A DNA stretch of 64,000 bases from Pedobacter hiemivivus (lineage in GTDB: Bacteria > Bacteroidota > Bacteroidia > Sphingobacteriales > Sphingobacteriaceae), in NCBI RefSeq assembly GCF_004331685.1, contig NZ_SJSM01000007.1, forward strand, positions 1-64,000, read 5' to 3'. The translations under genes and the position numbers were made by a program. The notes beneath the pieces are model-generated. The model worked only from the letters and a program-made list of their open reading frames with translations. It was not told where the DNA came from and did no database searches. Positions within the stretch are counted from its first letter, which is position 1; each line of letters begins with the position of its first letter. This document shows positions 1-8,611 of the stretch, in pieces.

Positions 1-267
1 TTTAAGAATTGTACGCAAAGAGATCTTGCTTTTACCAGATTAGCCTTATGGTACAATCATGTGGAAGATAGTGGAATTGAAGCTTTTAAAACCGTGGCAA
101 GATCTATTCAAACACATCGCTTCTCCATCGTCAACTTCTTTGTCAACAGGAGTACAAATGCTTCTGCAGAATCGTTCAATGCTAAGGTGAAAGCTTTCAG
201 AGCAACTTCCAGAGGGGTCAGAGATGTTAAATTTTTCCTATTCAGACTATCTAAAATCTATGCTTAA
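1..267 (+). CDS. ISAon1-type transposase, C-terminal end (partial)
   Basis: The reading frame is open from base 1, so the gene starts outside the window; 88 residues are visible and end at TAA 265-267. The piece carries the C-terminal signature of the ISAon1 (ISL3-like) DDE transposases of Bacteroidetes, including LTRLALWYN-like and RSTNASAESFNAKVKAFR, where the Glu of ASAESFNAK is the likely last catalytic acid. It would cut and join the ends of its own insertion sequence. The terminal inverted repeat should lie shortly downstream, but it could not be confirmed without the left end. Family assignment is from recognition of the motif; whether the element is intact cannot be judged. Confidence 0.8.
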   Translation, partial: FKNCTQRDLAFTRLALWYNHVEDSGIEAFKTVARSIQTHRFSIVNFFVNRSTNASAESFNAKVKAFRATSRGVRDVKFFLFRLSKIYA

Positions 268-324
268 ATTTCCTTCCCCCCAAGAATTCCGCTTGATCCA
301 TTCATACTGTGAATTTGGTGCGAC

Positions 325-1155
325 TTATTGATCAGTTGCCTTTTTTTTCTTCTTATCTAACTTCTTCCGTTTCTTTTTTTCGTTGAATACCATTTGATCC
401 CAAGTTTCCTGGATTTCGATTTCTCCCGGACAAAATGCTGCTTTTAATATCGCGGATGGGCTTAGCTCTTTATTGTTGATTACCGCTTTCCCTGCGAATG
501 TTTTTTCAGAATAATATAAGCCCAAGGCAATTACACACAGCGCACCGGGAGTACCTTTAAAATTCAATTGTCGTACAGGAATTGTAAAGGGCTGGCCATT
601 GAGTTCAATTTCAAAGGACTGTATTTTCTGACCTTCATACCTTTCATTATTCAGGTCAAATAGTGTTACGCTAAAAGCAACGGTGCAGTACTTGGCTTTT
701 GTCGGAAATTTTAAATCTTTGGGAATCTGCATCTCTGGCAGATCTATGGTTACCTGTTGTTCAGTAAGGCTGACCATGGGTTGTGCAAACAAATAGTTTT
801 TTACGGGCGATTCCCCGTTAAATTCAAAACCATTGAGACGACTAAAGTAGTCCTGACTGAAGTCGAAGACATTATCTTTACCGGTAGAAGCTTTCTGGAG
901 GATCTGATTGCATTCGCCCGTAAACCGTGAGATCATTCCTCCGTCGTAGAAGCTTATAAGATCATGTGCACCAGCTCTTAGGTATGATGCCAATGTACTT
1001 GCCCGTCCAAAAACAAAAGCGGCATCAAATGTTGCTTGTGTCATGTCTATTTGCGCCTTTTTAGACTTGCCTTGTACAACTTGTTTTTTGCCTTGTTTTT
1101 TAAATATGACATCCCCGGCAGCTCCGCGGATGAATTTACCATCAAATATGGCCAT
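325..1155 (-). CDS. Conserved hypothetical protein, lysine-rich tail
   Basis: A 276-residue soluble protein with no signal peptide or membrane segment. I do not recognise the family. It opens with MAIFDGKFIRGAAGDVIFKK and ends in a run of Lys/Arg residues (about 258-276), which suggests nucleic acid or surface contact but proves nothing. The middle (about 125-235) has alternating hydrophobic residues compatible with beta strands. The gene stands alone, between the IS remnant on its left and a 496-base gap on its right. Coding status is supported by length, a clean ATG and absence of a better frame on the other strand. Function unknown. Confidence 0.75.
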   Translation of the reverse strand: MAIFDGKFIRGAAGDVIFKKQGKKQVVQGKSKKAQIDMTQATFDAAFVFGRASTLASYLRAGAHDLISFYDGGMISRFTGECNQILQKASTGKDNVFDFSQDYFSRLNGFEFNGESPVKNYLFAQPMVSLTEQQVTIDLPEMQIPKDLKFPTKAKYCTVAFSVTLFDLNNERYEGQKIQSFEIELNGQPFTIPVRQLNFKGTPGALCVIALGLYYSEKTFAGKAVINNKELSPSAILKAAFCPGEIEIQETWDQMVFNEKKKRKKLDKKKKKATDQ

Positions 1156-1506
1156 AATTATAATGAGTTAAGAGAGTGATTATAAAAGGTTCTGGAACGG
1201 CTAGATATAACTGTATAGTAAATCTATATATTATTTATGTCAAATCCAAGTATTTATATAAAAAAAATGGAGTTAACATGGACTCACCATGGACTTACTA
1301 TGGACTTACTATTTAATATAACCCTTAAATTGTCCATAAATCTCCATTGCGGAGAGCAGGGGAATGTAGATGAAATAGATATGTATTGGTGTGAAGGAGA
1401 TGGGAATAAGGTGTGACGGAACCTTAATCTTGTGAAGAAGTATCTTATATGCCTTTGGAGCACTGAAGATCAGGCAATGTGCGGCATAATATTTTCAATT
1501 ATTGGC
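1156..1506. other. Intergenic region with short repeats, no gene seen
   Basis: No convincing coding frame. It contains three 11-bp tandem units (1278-1310) and an imperfect inverted partner at 1332-1347, described separately. The right-hand end leads into the promoter of trigger factor. Confidence 0.6.
1267..1347. repeat. 11-bp tandem repeat with inverted partner
   Basis: Three head-to-tail units ATGGACTCACC, ATGGACTTACT, ATGGACTTACT occupy 1278-1310, preceded by ATGGAG at 1267. About 50 bases later GTCCAT (1332-1337) and CTCCAT (1342-1347) repeat the same words inverted. The spacing is close to one helical turn, which would put several binding sites on one face of the DNA. A protein-binding region or a foldback structure are both possible; role is inference. 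Confidence 0.5.
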
Positions 1507-1535
1507 TTTGAAATCAACAAAAAACCATATATTTG
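1507..1535 (+). promoter_or_regulatory. Bacteroidetes-type promoter of tig
   Basis: TTTG at 1507-1510 and TATATTTG at 1528-1535, separated by 17 bases, match the Bacteroidetes housekeeping sigma consensus (TTTG and TAnnTTTG). Transcription would start near 1541, leaving a leader of about 110 nt before the trigger factor ATG. Confidence 0.7.
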
Positions 1536-1540
1536 CGCCC

Positions 1541-1620
1541 TCGAAAGGGAGATTTGAGCGGTAGATTGGAAGTTGATCTTCCGCAGTAAACTTCCTCCGC
1601 AACACGGGGGATTTTTTGTA
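1541..1620 (+). promoter_or_regulatory. Structured leader / attenuator candidate ahead of tig
   Basis: The leader contains a terminator-like hairpin: TCCTCCG (1593-1599) pairs with CGGGGGA (1605-1611), loop of five, followed by six T residues (1612-1617). Upstream, GGAAGTT (1568-1574) can pair either with CTTCC (1578-1582) as a local hairpin or with AACTTCC (1589-1595). The second pairing takes three bases from the terminator stem, so the two are mutually exclusive, as in an attenuator. A short stem also forms at the 5' end (CCC at 1538-1540 with GGG at 1547-1549). Alternatively this is an independent RNA of about 75 nt. The trigger is unknown. Confidence 0.5.
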
Positions 1621-1651
1621 TATAGATATTAATAATTATTGATTCAGAAAG

Positions 1652-2998
1652 ATGAACATTACACAGGAAAAAATTAACGACTTAAACGCGGTTGTAAAAA
1701 TTAAGATTGCGCCTGAAGATTATACTGAAAAGGTTGATAAAGCTATAAAAGAACAAGCTAAAAAAGCGACGCTTCCAGGTTTCCGTAAAGGAATGGTTCC
1801 TGCAGGTCACATCAAAAAGATGTACGGCAGAAGTATTCTTGTAGAAGAAATCAATAATTTGTTAAGTGAGACATTAAACAAACACCTTACAGACAATAAA
1901 GTAGAAATCCTTGGTCAGCCTTTACCTGTAATGGATGATTCTAAAGAATTTAAATGGGATAACACGGATGAGTTTGAATTTGATTATGAATTAGGACTTG
2001 CTCCGGCAATTGATGTAACGATCACTTCTAAAGATAAGTTTACTCAATATAACGTTAAAGCTGATGCTGAAACGCTTGCTGCACGTATCAAAAATATCCG
2101 CAGAAGCTATGGCAAAATGACAAACCCTGAAGTTTCGGCAGAAGATGACGTTCTTTATGCAGAATTAGTACAACTTTCGGCAGATGGTTCAGTTTTTGAA
2201 GGTGGAATTACACAAACAGGATCTATTCGTTTAGATCAGGTTGTAGATAAAAAGATTTTAAAATCTTTAATCGGTTTGAAAAAGGATGATGTTGTAGAAC
2301 TTGATATTCAGAAAGCTTTTGATAAAAATGAGGTAATCATTGCCAAAATTTTAAACATCAGCGAAGAAGATGCTAAAGATTTACAATCTAAATTCCAGGT
2401 AACGGTTAAAAATGTAAACCGTTTAGAGGAAGCTGATTTGAACCAGGAGTTCTTTGATAAAATATTTGGTGAAGGTGTAGTGACTGACGAGGCTGGTTTT
2501 ACCGCTAAAATCACTGAGGAAATTGAAAGTATGTTTAAACAGGATGCGGATCGCAAACTGCAAAACGACATCTACACTAAACTGATTGAAAGCGTAAATA
2601 TTGAATTACCTGATGCATTTTTACGTAAGTGGTTAAAAGCTACTAACGAAAAATTAACTGAGGAGGAATTGGCTGAAGGTTATGATGATTTTGCTAAAAA
2701 CCTGAAATGGACTTTGATCGAGAATAAATTGATTAAAGACAATAGCATCGAAATTAAATATGAAGATGTTTTCCAGACAGCTAAACAACGTTTAGATGCG
2801 CAGTTCAGAATGTATAGCCCAAGTCCAATGCCAGAAGATCAATTGGCACAGTATACGGCTACTTTCTTGAAAGAGAAAGACAATGCAAACCGTATTTTTG
2901 ATGAGGTGAAAGCGCTTAAAGTTTTCGAATACATTCAATCAGTAGCTACTTTAGACCAAAAGGATATAGCTTATAATAAATTTATAGAGTTAAAATAA
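1652..2998 (+). CDS. tig: Trigger factor, ribosome-bound chaperone
   Basis: Trigger factor binds the ribosomal exit tunnel and shields nascent chains. The N-terminal ribosome-binding domain is clear: GFRKG at residues 43-47 with following P50 matches the ribosome-docking signature. The middle part (about 145-240) corresponds to the FKBP-like domain but lacks an obvious set of PPIase active-site aromatics, as is usual in Bacteroidetes. The helical C-terminal chaperone arms fill the rest. At 448 residues it is slightly longer than the E. coli protein (432). The ATG at 1652 starts directly on the domain. It is followed by clpP-clpX, the classic neighbourhood, but a terminator (3044-3075) separates them. 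Confidence 0.95.
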   Translation: MNITQEKINDLNAVVKIKIAPEDYTEKVDKAIKEQAKKATLPGFRKGMVPAGHIKKMYGRSILVEEINNLLSETLNKHLTDNKVEILGQPLPVMDDSKEFKWDNTDEFEFDYELGLAPAIDVTITSKDKFTQYNVKADAETLAARIKNIRRSYGKMTNPEVSAEDDVLYAELVQLSADGSVFEGGITQTGSIRLDQVVDKKILKSLIGLKKDDVVELDIQKAFDKNEVIIAKILNISEEDAKDLQSKFQVTVKNVNRLEEADLNQEFFDKIFGEGVVTDEAGFTAKITEEIESMFKQDADRKLQNDIYTKLIESVNIELPDAFLRKWLKATNEKLTEEELAEGYDDFAKNLKWTLIENKLIKDNSIEIKYEDVFQTAKQRLDAQFRMYSPSPMPEDQLAQYTATFLKEKDNANRIFDEVKALKVFEYIQSVATLDQKDIAYNKFIELK

Positions 2999-3043
2999 GC
3001 GCCGTTTTTGTACGGTAAAGTTTTAATTTTTAATAGAATAACG

Positions 3044-3075
3044 AATAAGGCGGCTTTATTTAAGGCCGCCTTATT
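3044..3075. terminator. Intrinsic terminator after tig
   Basis: An 11-bp perfect stem (3044-3054 with 3065-3075) with GGCGGC core and a 10-base AT-rich loop, flanked by A and T on either side, so it could act in both directions. It closes the tig transcript before clpP. Confidence 0.75.
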
Positions 3076-3178
3076 TATATAAAAGGAAACTCAAATTTTA
3101 CAATACCACAATAAATTACCAATTTAGTTTTATTAGTATTGATGAATAAAGAATTACAGGAGATAACAATTACAAATC

Positions 3179-3871
3179 ATGAAGATAGATAAAGACGAAT
3201 TTAGAAAATACGCAGTTAAACATCACCGCATTAATGGTTTAAATGTTGATCGTTTTATTGGTGCTACCAACAATTCACCAAAGAGCATGACTCCTTATAT
3301 TATTGAGGAACGTCAGCTGAATGTTGCCCAAATGGACGTGTTTTCGCGTTTGATGATGGATCGTATCATCTTTTTAGGTGATGCCATTTATGATGGGAAT
3401 GCAAATATTATTCAGGCACAATTGTTGTTTTTACAATCTACCGATAACAACAGAGATATCCAGATTTATATCAACTCACCTGGTGGTTCGGTATATGCAG
3501 GTTTAGGTATTTATGATACCATGCAGTATATCACACCTGATGTGGCTACAATCTGTACAGGTATGGCGGCATCTATGGGTGCAGTATTACTGGTTGCAGG
3601 TGCTAAAGGCAAACGTGCTGCATTGCCTCACTCACGCGTGATGATTCACCAACCTTCGGGTGGCGCGCAAGGTGTAGCTTCGGATATGGAGATCAACCTG
3701 AGAGAGATGCTTAAATTGAAAAAAGAGTTATACGATATTATTGCAAGCCACTCTGGACAATCGTATGAGTGGGTAGAAAAAGCTTCCGACCGTGATTACT
3801 GGATGAAAGCTGATGAAGCAAAAGGCTTCGGAATGATTGATGAAGTGCTAGGTGCTAGCAACAAAGACTAA
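3179..3871 (+). CDS. clpP: ATP-dependent Clp protease proteolytic subunit
   Basis: ClpP forms the 14-subunit serine protease chamber that degrades substrates fed by ClpX. The triad is visible: Ser132 in GMAASMGA, His157 in MIHQP, Asp206 in SDRDYW, with the same spacing as in E. coli ClpP. 230 residues with an N-terminal stretch of about 35 residues that may be a propeptide. ATG at 3179 is the first in frame. The clpX start codon follows three bases after the stop, so the two are almost certainly co-transcribed and translationally linked. Confidence 0.97.
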   Translation: MKIDKDEFRKYAVKHHRINGLNVDRFIGATNNSPKSMTPYIIEERQLNVAQMDVFSRLMMDRIIFLGDAIYDGNANIIQAQLLFLQSTDNNRDIQIYINSPGGSVYAGLGIYDTMQYITPDVATICTGMAASMGAVLLVAGAKGKRAALPHSRVMIHQPSGGAQGVASDMEINLREMLKLKKELYDIIASHSGQSYEWVEKASDRDYWMKADEAKGFGMIDEVLGASNKD

Positions 3872-3874
3872 AAG

Positions 3875-5116
3875 ATGGCAAAACAAAGTAAAGAATCCCG
3901 TTGTTCTTTTTGTGGCTCAGGTAAGCAGGATACTTTAATGCTTATTGAAGGACTGGATGCATTTATCTGCGATAAATGTGTGACCCAGGCCAATCAGCTA
4001 CTGGTACAAGAACTAGGGAGTAAAAAATCGAAACCTTTAGATACTTCGGTTACATTATTGAAACCACAGGAAATTAAGGCGCATATTGATCAATATGTTA
4101 TTGGTCAGGATGATGCTAAAAAAGTACTTGCGGTAGCAGTGTATAATCACTATAAAAGGTTAGGTCAGAAGGTAGATAAAGCGGATGAAGTAGAAATTGA
4201 AAAGTCTAACATCATGCTTGTAGGGGAAACAGGTACCGGTAAAACCTTACTTGCTAAAACTATTGCTAAAATATTGCATGTGCCTTTTTGCATTTGCGAT
4301 GCAACAGTACTTACTGAGGCTGGCTATGTTGGTGAAGATGTGGAGAGTATTCTTACCCGCTTATTGCAAGCTGCTGATTACGATGTGGCTTCTGCAGAGC
4401 GTGGAATTGTATACATTGATGAGGTAGATAAGGTTGCACGTAAAAGTGATAATCCTTCTATTACCCGTGATGTTTCAGGAGAAGGCGTGCAACAGGCCTT
4501 GTTGAAGATTTTAGAAGGTACTGTAGTGAATGTTCCACCTCAAGGTGGTCGTAAGCACCCAGATCAGAAAATGATCCCAGTAAACACCAATAATATCTTA
4601 TTTATTTGCGGTGGTGCATTTGATGGTATTGAACGTAAAATTGCCAACAGATTGCGTACGCAGGCAGTAGGTTATAAGGTTAAAAAAGATGATGCCGAGC
4701 TTGATCTTAAAAACCTTTACAAATACATTACACCTCAGGATTTGAAATCATTTGGTTTAATCCCTGAGTTAATTGGTCGTGTACCTGTTTTAACTCACCT
4801 TAATCCCTTAGATAAACAAGCTTTGCGCAACATTCTTACTGAACCTAAGAACTCTTTGTTTCGTCAGTATGTTAAGTTGTTTGATCTGGAAAATGTGAAA
4901 CTTTCATTTGATAATGATGTTTTAGATTTTATAGTTGATAAGGCTATGGAATATAAATTGGGCGCAAGGGGACTACGTTCTATTTGCGAAGCCATTATGT
5001 TGGATGCCATGTTTGATATCCCTTCGGATACGAGTGTCAAGGAATTGAACATTACACTCGATTATGCGGTGGAAAAATTTGAAAAGGCCGACTTTAAAAA
5101 GTTAAAAGCTGCTTAG
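3875..5116 (+). CDS. clpX: Clp protease ATP-binding subunit ClpX
   Basis: ClpX is the AAA+ unfoldase that selects substrates and threads them into ClpP. Domain order: C4 zinc-binding domain (C10, C13, C32, C35), Walker A GETGTGKT at 116-123, pore loop GYVG at 149-152, Walker [10 protein letters not shown] at 177-185, then the sensor and C-terminal small domain. 413 residues is the normal length. It sits three bases behind clpP and is closed by a strong terminator at 5124-5152. No oddities. Confidence 0.97.
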   Translation: MAKQSKESRCSFCGSGKQDTLMLIEGLDAFICDKCVTQANQLLVQELGSKKSKPLDTSVTLLKPQEIKAHIDQYVIGQDDAKKVLAVAVYNHYKRLGQKVDKADEVEIEKSNIMLVGETGTGKTLLAKTIAKILHVPFCICDATVLTEAGYVGEDVESILTRLLQAADYDVASAERGIVYIDEVDKVARKSDNPSITRDVSGEGVQQALLKILEGTVVNVPPQGGRKHPDQKMIPVNTNNILFICGGAFDGIERKIANRLRTQAVGYKVKKDDAELDLKNLYKYITPQDLKSFGLIPELIGRVPVLTHLNPLDKQALRNILTEPKNSLFRQYVKLFDLENVKLSFDNDVLDFIVDKAMEYKLGARGLRSICEAIMLDAMFDIPSDTSVKELNITLDYAVEKFEKADFKKLKAA

Positions 5117-5123
5117 AAATTTA

Positions 5124-5152
5124 AATCCCCGGTTTACCGGGGATTTTTTTTT
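5124..5152 (+). terminator. Intrinsic terminator of clpPX
   Basis: ATCCCCGG (5125-5132) pairs with CCGGGGAT (5137-5144) around a TTTA loop, followed by an unbroken T run. Textbook intrinsic terminator. Confidence 0.9.
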
Positions 5153-5178
5153 ATATTGTTATTTAGAAAGGAGAATAT

Positions 5179-6042
5179 ATGAACGAAGAAAAAGATGTAA
5201 AGAAAGAAGAGCTACCTTCGGAAAAGAAGAAAAGAGTAAAAGAGGTAGAGTCTCCAGTAAGGAAAGGTTTGAAATCCAAAGAAGAAATTGTAAGGAATTG
5301 GTTGCCCAGATATACTGGAAGACCCTTGGAGGAATTTGGCCAATACATATTGCTAACAAACTTTAGTAAATATGTGCAAATGTTTTCTGAATGGCATGAT
5401 AATGCGTCAATAATGGGCATAGATAAGCCAATGCAGAGTGTAACAGCTAATGGGATCACTATTATAAATTTTGGAATGGGTAGTCCACTAGCCGCAACGA
5501 TGATGGATCTACTTACCGCCATCCATCCTAAAGCGGTATTGTTTTTAGGTAAATGTGGTGGATTAAAGAAAAAGAACCAGCTAGGTGATCTGATTTTGCC
5601 AATAGCGGCTATAAGAGGCGAGGGGACGTCCAATGATTACTTACCAGCAGAAGTTCCGGCTTTACCTGCTTTTGCGCTACAGAAGGCTATTTCGACCACT
5701 ATACGTGATCACTCAAGAGATTACTGGACGGGAACTTGTTATACCACTAACCGTAGGGTTTGGGAACACGATAAAAGCTTTAAGAAATACCTTAAAAGTT
5801 TAAGGGCAATGGCTGTGGATATGGAAACAGCAACTATTTTTACGACTGGCTTTGCGAATAAAATTCCAACAGGTGCATTGCTATTGGTTTCAGACCAACC
5901 GATGATTCCTGAAGGTGTAAAAACAACGGAAAGCGATAGTAATGTGACTTCGATTTATGTAGAAACACACCTTAAAATAGGTATCGATTCGTTAAAACAG
6001 TTAATTAATAATGGACTTACGGTTAAACACCTACATTTCTAA
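5179..6042 (+). CDS. amn: AMP nucleosidase
   Basis: Hydrolyses AMP to adenine and ribose 5-phosphate, regulating the adenylate pool. The nucleoside phosphorylase fold is recognisable by GKCGG (124-128) and AVDMETA (212-218), the Met-Glu pair that binds ribose, and by SDQPMIPEG further on. This is the shorter Bacteroidetes type without the large regulatory domain of E. coli Amn. Residues 1-35 form an unusual Lys/Glu-rich extension. The start is supported by a good ribosome binding site, AAAGGAG at 5167-5173, rare in this phylum. The 3' end overlaps the convergent phosphatase gene by four bases. Confidence 0.85.
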   Translation: MNEEKDVKKEELPSEKKKRVKEVESPVRKGLKSKEEIVRNWLPRYTGRPLEEFGQYILLTNFSKYVQMFSEWHDNASIMGIDKPMQSVTANGITIINFGMGSPLAATMMDLLTAIHPKAVLFLGKCGGLKKKNQLGDLILPIAAIRGEGTSNDYLPAEVPALPAFALQKAISTTIRDHSRDYWTGTCYTTNRRVWEHDKSFKKYLKSLRAMAVDMETATIFTTGFANKIPTGALLLVSDQPMIPEGVKTTESDSNVTSIYVETHLKIGIDSLKQLINNGLTVKHLHF

Positions 6043-6539
6043 TCGTCGTTCGGACTTTTAGGGTAATCAAACTGGAGAAGCTTACCGGTATGGTGGCTTA
6101 CCAGTGCCCAATCGTCAACCTCAAATTCTATCAATACTGTACCACAGGTTGGGATGTTATAGATATCCGCATCACTTAGGTAATTGACCAAATCCGTGAA
6201 CCCAGGATTGTGTCCAAAAACAGCGATATAGTCATGCTTATTGTTAAAGTTATTGATCACTTTCAATAAAGTTTTGACATTCGCTTCGTAAATTGAAGGA
6301 TCCTCTTTTATTTGTTCTGTAGATTTTTTCCAGGCTTGAGCAAAATGTTTGGCCGTGGTAATGGCTCTTAATGCCGGACTACTGACTAGCTGTTGTGGGA
6401 CAAGGTTTTTTTGAAGCAGCCTTGCAGCCATTTCTGGTGCATTTCTATGACCTCTAGGATTTAAAGGTCTGTCAAAGTCTGCAAGATGGGCATTTCCCCA
6501 TTCCGATTTACCATGTCTAACTAATAGGAGTTGTTTCAT
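6039..6539 (-). CDS. SixA-like histidine phosphatase family protein
   Basis: Member of the phosphoglycerate mutase-like histidine phosphatases, closest in size and layout to SixA, which removes phosphate from phosphohistidine proteins. The catalytic RHG sits at residues 8-10 (His9 phosphorylated), with Arg58 in SSPALRA, Glu85 as probable acid and His110 in FGHNPGF. 166 residues, no signal peptide, so cytosolic. It follows the heptosyltransferase gene by 13 bases and is probably the last gene of that leftward operon. The true substrate cannot be told from sequence. Confidence 0.8.
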   Translation of the reverse strand: MKQLLLVRHGKSEWGNAHLADFDRPLNPRGHRNAPEMAARLLQKNLVPQQLVSSPALRAITTAKHFAQAWKKSTEQIKEDPSIYEANVKTLLKVINNFNNKHDYIAVFGHNPGFTDLVNYLSDADIYNIPTCGTVLIEFEVDDWALVSHHTGKLLQFDYPKSPNDD

Positions 6540-6552
6540 ACAAGGACAAAGA

Positions 6553-7533
6553 TTATGAGTTTATGAAATTAACAACTATATCAGTGTTAATGTTTTTCAT
6601 ACATTTAAAATGACCTAAAGGACATTTTTCTAAACCAAATTTGGAACATGGTCGGCAGGAAAGGTCTTCACCAACAATTAACGATTCAGATATTTTGTAA
6701 GGATGAACGCCAAGAAGATCAGGGGTTGTTCCACCCCAAATAGAGGCTAGTGGTCTGTCAAATGCTTCAGAAATATGCGTAAGGCCAGTGTCAAAGCCGA
6801 TTACTTTATACGCTTTGGAAACCAAAAATACAGATTGATCCAAATTGGTAATCCCACAGGTATCATACACTTTATCGCCTATGGCTTGCTTAATTATAGT
6901 CGCATTCTCTTTTACATCATTTCCTCCCAATAAAACGATAGGAAGGTTTATTCCCTTACATATTTCTATAATTTTATCATTAGGGAGCCGTTTGGTGAAA
7001 TGAGTTGCTCCAATCACAAAAGCAACAAACTTTTGCTGATGCGTTTCGGGTAAAAAATCTGATAAATCATAAGCTTTAGATACATAATAATCTATAGGCT
7101 TGTTGTCATTTTTTACACCAAGAAACTTTACAGTTTTTAGATACCGATCAACCAGATGTTCTTTTGATATGAATCTATTCCATTTGAATTTTAAAGCTAG
7201 CCATTTGCTTATCCTATCCTTTTTGTAAGTAGAAGAGGGTAGACCTGTTGCTAATTTGATGATAGTTGTACGTAAGTTGTTGTGTAAGTCTATGATCAAG
7301 TCAAAGTTTTCGGCTTTGATATCTTTAATGGTATCCGATAGCTTTGGTTTAAGCGTATGAAGCTTAGTTAAGTAAGGATTGTTTTGATAAATATATTTAA
7401 AACCTGGTTTGGTAATAAAATGGATTTCGCAGTTTGGTAATTGCTCTTTCAGGCATCTAACTACAGGAGTAGTGTAAATGATGTCGCCCATAGAGCTAAA
7501 TCTTATGACTAGAATCTTTTTAGGTGTTTCCAA
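6553..7533 (-). CDS. Glycosyltransferase family 9 (heptosyltransferase-like)
   Basis: Transfers heptose from ADP-heptose to the LPS core at the inner membrane surface. The N-terminal half starts with KILVIRFSSMGDIIYTTP, typical of GT9; the donor-binding half carries FDTGLTHISEAF at 247-258 with IWGGTTP behind it. Residues C293, C296, C304 and C311 form a cysteine group found in many Bacteroidetes members. 326 residues, full length. It lies 16 bases behind rfaE2 in a block that makes the donor sugar, which supports heptose as the substrate. WaaC or WaaF identity is not decided. Confidence 0.88.
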   Translation of the reverse strand: METPKKILVIRFSSMGDIIYTTPVVRCLKEQLPNCEIHFITKPGFKYIYQNNPYLTKLHTLKPKLSDTIKDIKAENFDLIIDLHNNLRTTIIKLATGLPSSTYKKDRISKWLALKFKWNRFISKEHLVDRYLKTVKFLGVKNDNKPIDYYVSKAYDLSDFLPETHQQKFVAFVIGATHFTKRLPNDKIIEICKGINLPIVLLGGNDVKENATIIKQAIGDKVYDTCGITNLDQSVFLVSKAYKVIGFDTGLTHISEAFDRPLASIWGGTTPDLLGVHPYKISESLIVGEDLSCRPCSKFGLEKCPLGHFKCMKNINTDIVVNFINS

Positions 7534-7549
7534 ATTGCTTAATCTCTCA

Positions 7550-8047
7550 TTAAGTGTTTTTTATCTTTTCAATAATGCCGGTTGATGAATACCCAGGCAG
7601 GAAAGTAAGTACTTTAACTTCGCCTCCGATAGCCAGCGTTTCTTTTGCCCCAACAATGTTGTCTAAGTTATAATCTCCGCCTTTAACTAATACATCAGGT
7701 TTAAGTGCTGTAATCAGTTCAAGTGGCGTATCCTCATTAAATAGGACTACTGCATCAACAAAGAACATAGAAGCGATAAGCTGTGTGCGACTAAATTCAT
7801 TGTTGATCGGTCTGTTTTCCCCTTTTAGTTTGCATACAGATTGGTCTGTATTCAAGCCAATGATTAAGATGTCTCCTAAATTGGCAGCATCACTAAGATA
7901 GGCAATATGACCAGGATGAATTATATCAAAACAGCCATTGGTAAATACTACCTTCTTTCCTTGAGCTTTCCAACTTTGAGTTTTGGCGACAAGATCATCT
8001 TTAGAAAAAATCTTTTGCGTTAATACCTGTTTTGTATCCTTGTTCAT
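7550..8047 (-). CDS. rfaE2: D-glycero-beta-D-manno-heptose 1-phosphate adenylyltransferase
   Basis: Couples heptose 1-phosphate to ATP, giving ADP-heptose for LPS core synthesis. It corresponds to the C-terminal domain of E. coli HldE as a free-standing enzyme. The nucleotidyltransferase motif HPGH is at 44-47 after TNGCFDI, KGENRP and the C-terminal GYSSTGIIEKI are present. 165 residues. The start is two codons from the stop of gmhA (one base between them), so coupling within the operon is likely. Confidence 0.93.
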   Translation of the reverse strand: MNKDTKQVLTQKIFSKDDLVAKTQSWKAQGKKVVFTNGCFDIIHPGHIAYLSDAANLGDILIIGLNTDQSVCKLKGENRPINNEFSRTQLIASMFFVDAVVLFNEDTPLELITALKPDVLVKGGDYNLDNIVGAKETLAIGGEVKVLTFLPGYSSTGIIEKIKNT

Positions 8048-8048
8048 A

Positions 8049-8606
8049 TTACTCGTATAAATTATCTACTGCGTTACACAGGATATGTCCGATAAGAATG
8101 TGCATTTCTTGTATTCTGGCAGTATTGTTTTCAGGAATTACAATGTTTAAATCGCAAAGATCATTCATCAAACCACCATCTCTACCCGATAAGCCAAGGG
8201 TTTTACAGCCCATTTCTTTTGCGGCCTTTAATGCGTTTAATATGTTTGCACTATTGCCACTGGTGGATATCGCAATAAATAAATCCTCCGGACGTGCTAA
8301 AGCTTCTATCTGGCGTTTAAATACCATATCATAGCCATAATCATTACTGATTGCAGTTAATGCCGAGGTATCAACTGTAAGTGCAATTGCTGGCAATGCT
8401 TTACGTTCTTTTACAAATCTCCCTGTCAATTCAGCAGCAATATGTTGTGCATCTGCGGCACTTCCTCCGTTTCCAGCGATTAAAACTTTTGCACCTGATA
8501 ACAAGGTTTCGGTAAGCATTGTACAACCTTCTTCAATTTGAGGAACAAGGTTTGAAATGACTTTATCAATGGTTAGCCTATGATGATTTAATTCCTCTAA
8601 TACCAT
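8049..8606 (-). CDS. gmhA: Phosphoheptose isomerase
   Basis: Converts sedoheptulose 7-phosphate to D-glycero-D-manno-heptose 7-phosphate, the first step of the heptose pathway. SIS fold with [11 protein letters not shown] at 45-55, SGNSANIL further on, and the metal-binding acidic and His residues. 185 residues, standard for GmhA. Placed between the kinase (five bases upstream) and the adenylyltransferase (one base downstream), which fixes the pathway assignment. Confidence 0.93.
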   Translation of the reverse strand: MVLEELNHHRLTIDKVISNLVPQIEEGCTMLTETLLSGAKVLIAGNGGSAADAQHIAAELTGRFVKERKALPAIALTVDTSALTAISNDYGYDMVFKRQIEALARPEDLFIAISTSGNSANILNALKAAKEMGCKTLGLSGRDGGLMNDLCDLNIVIPENNTARIQEMHILIGHILCNAVDNLYE

Positions 8607-8611
8607 GAATG

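Noticed and set aside
8032..8334. 100-codon plus-strand frame over gmhA
   Set aside because: Antisense to a complete isomerase gene.
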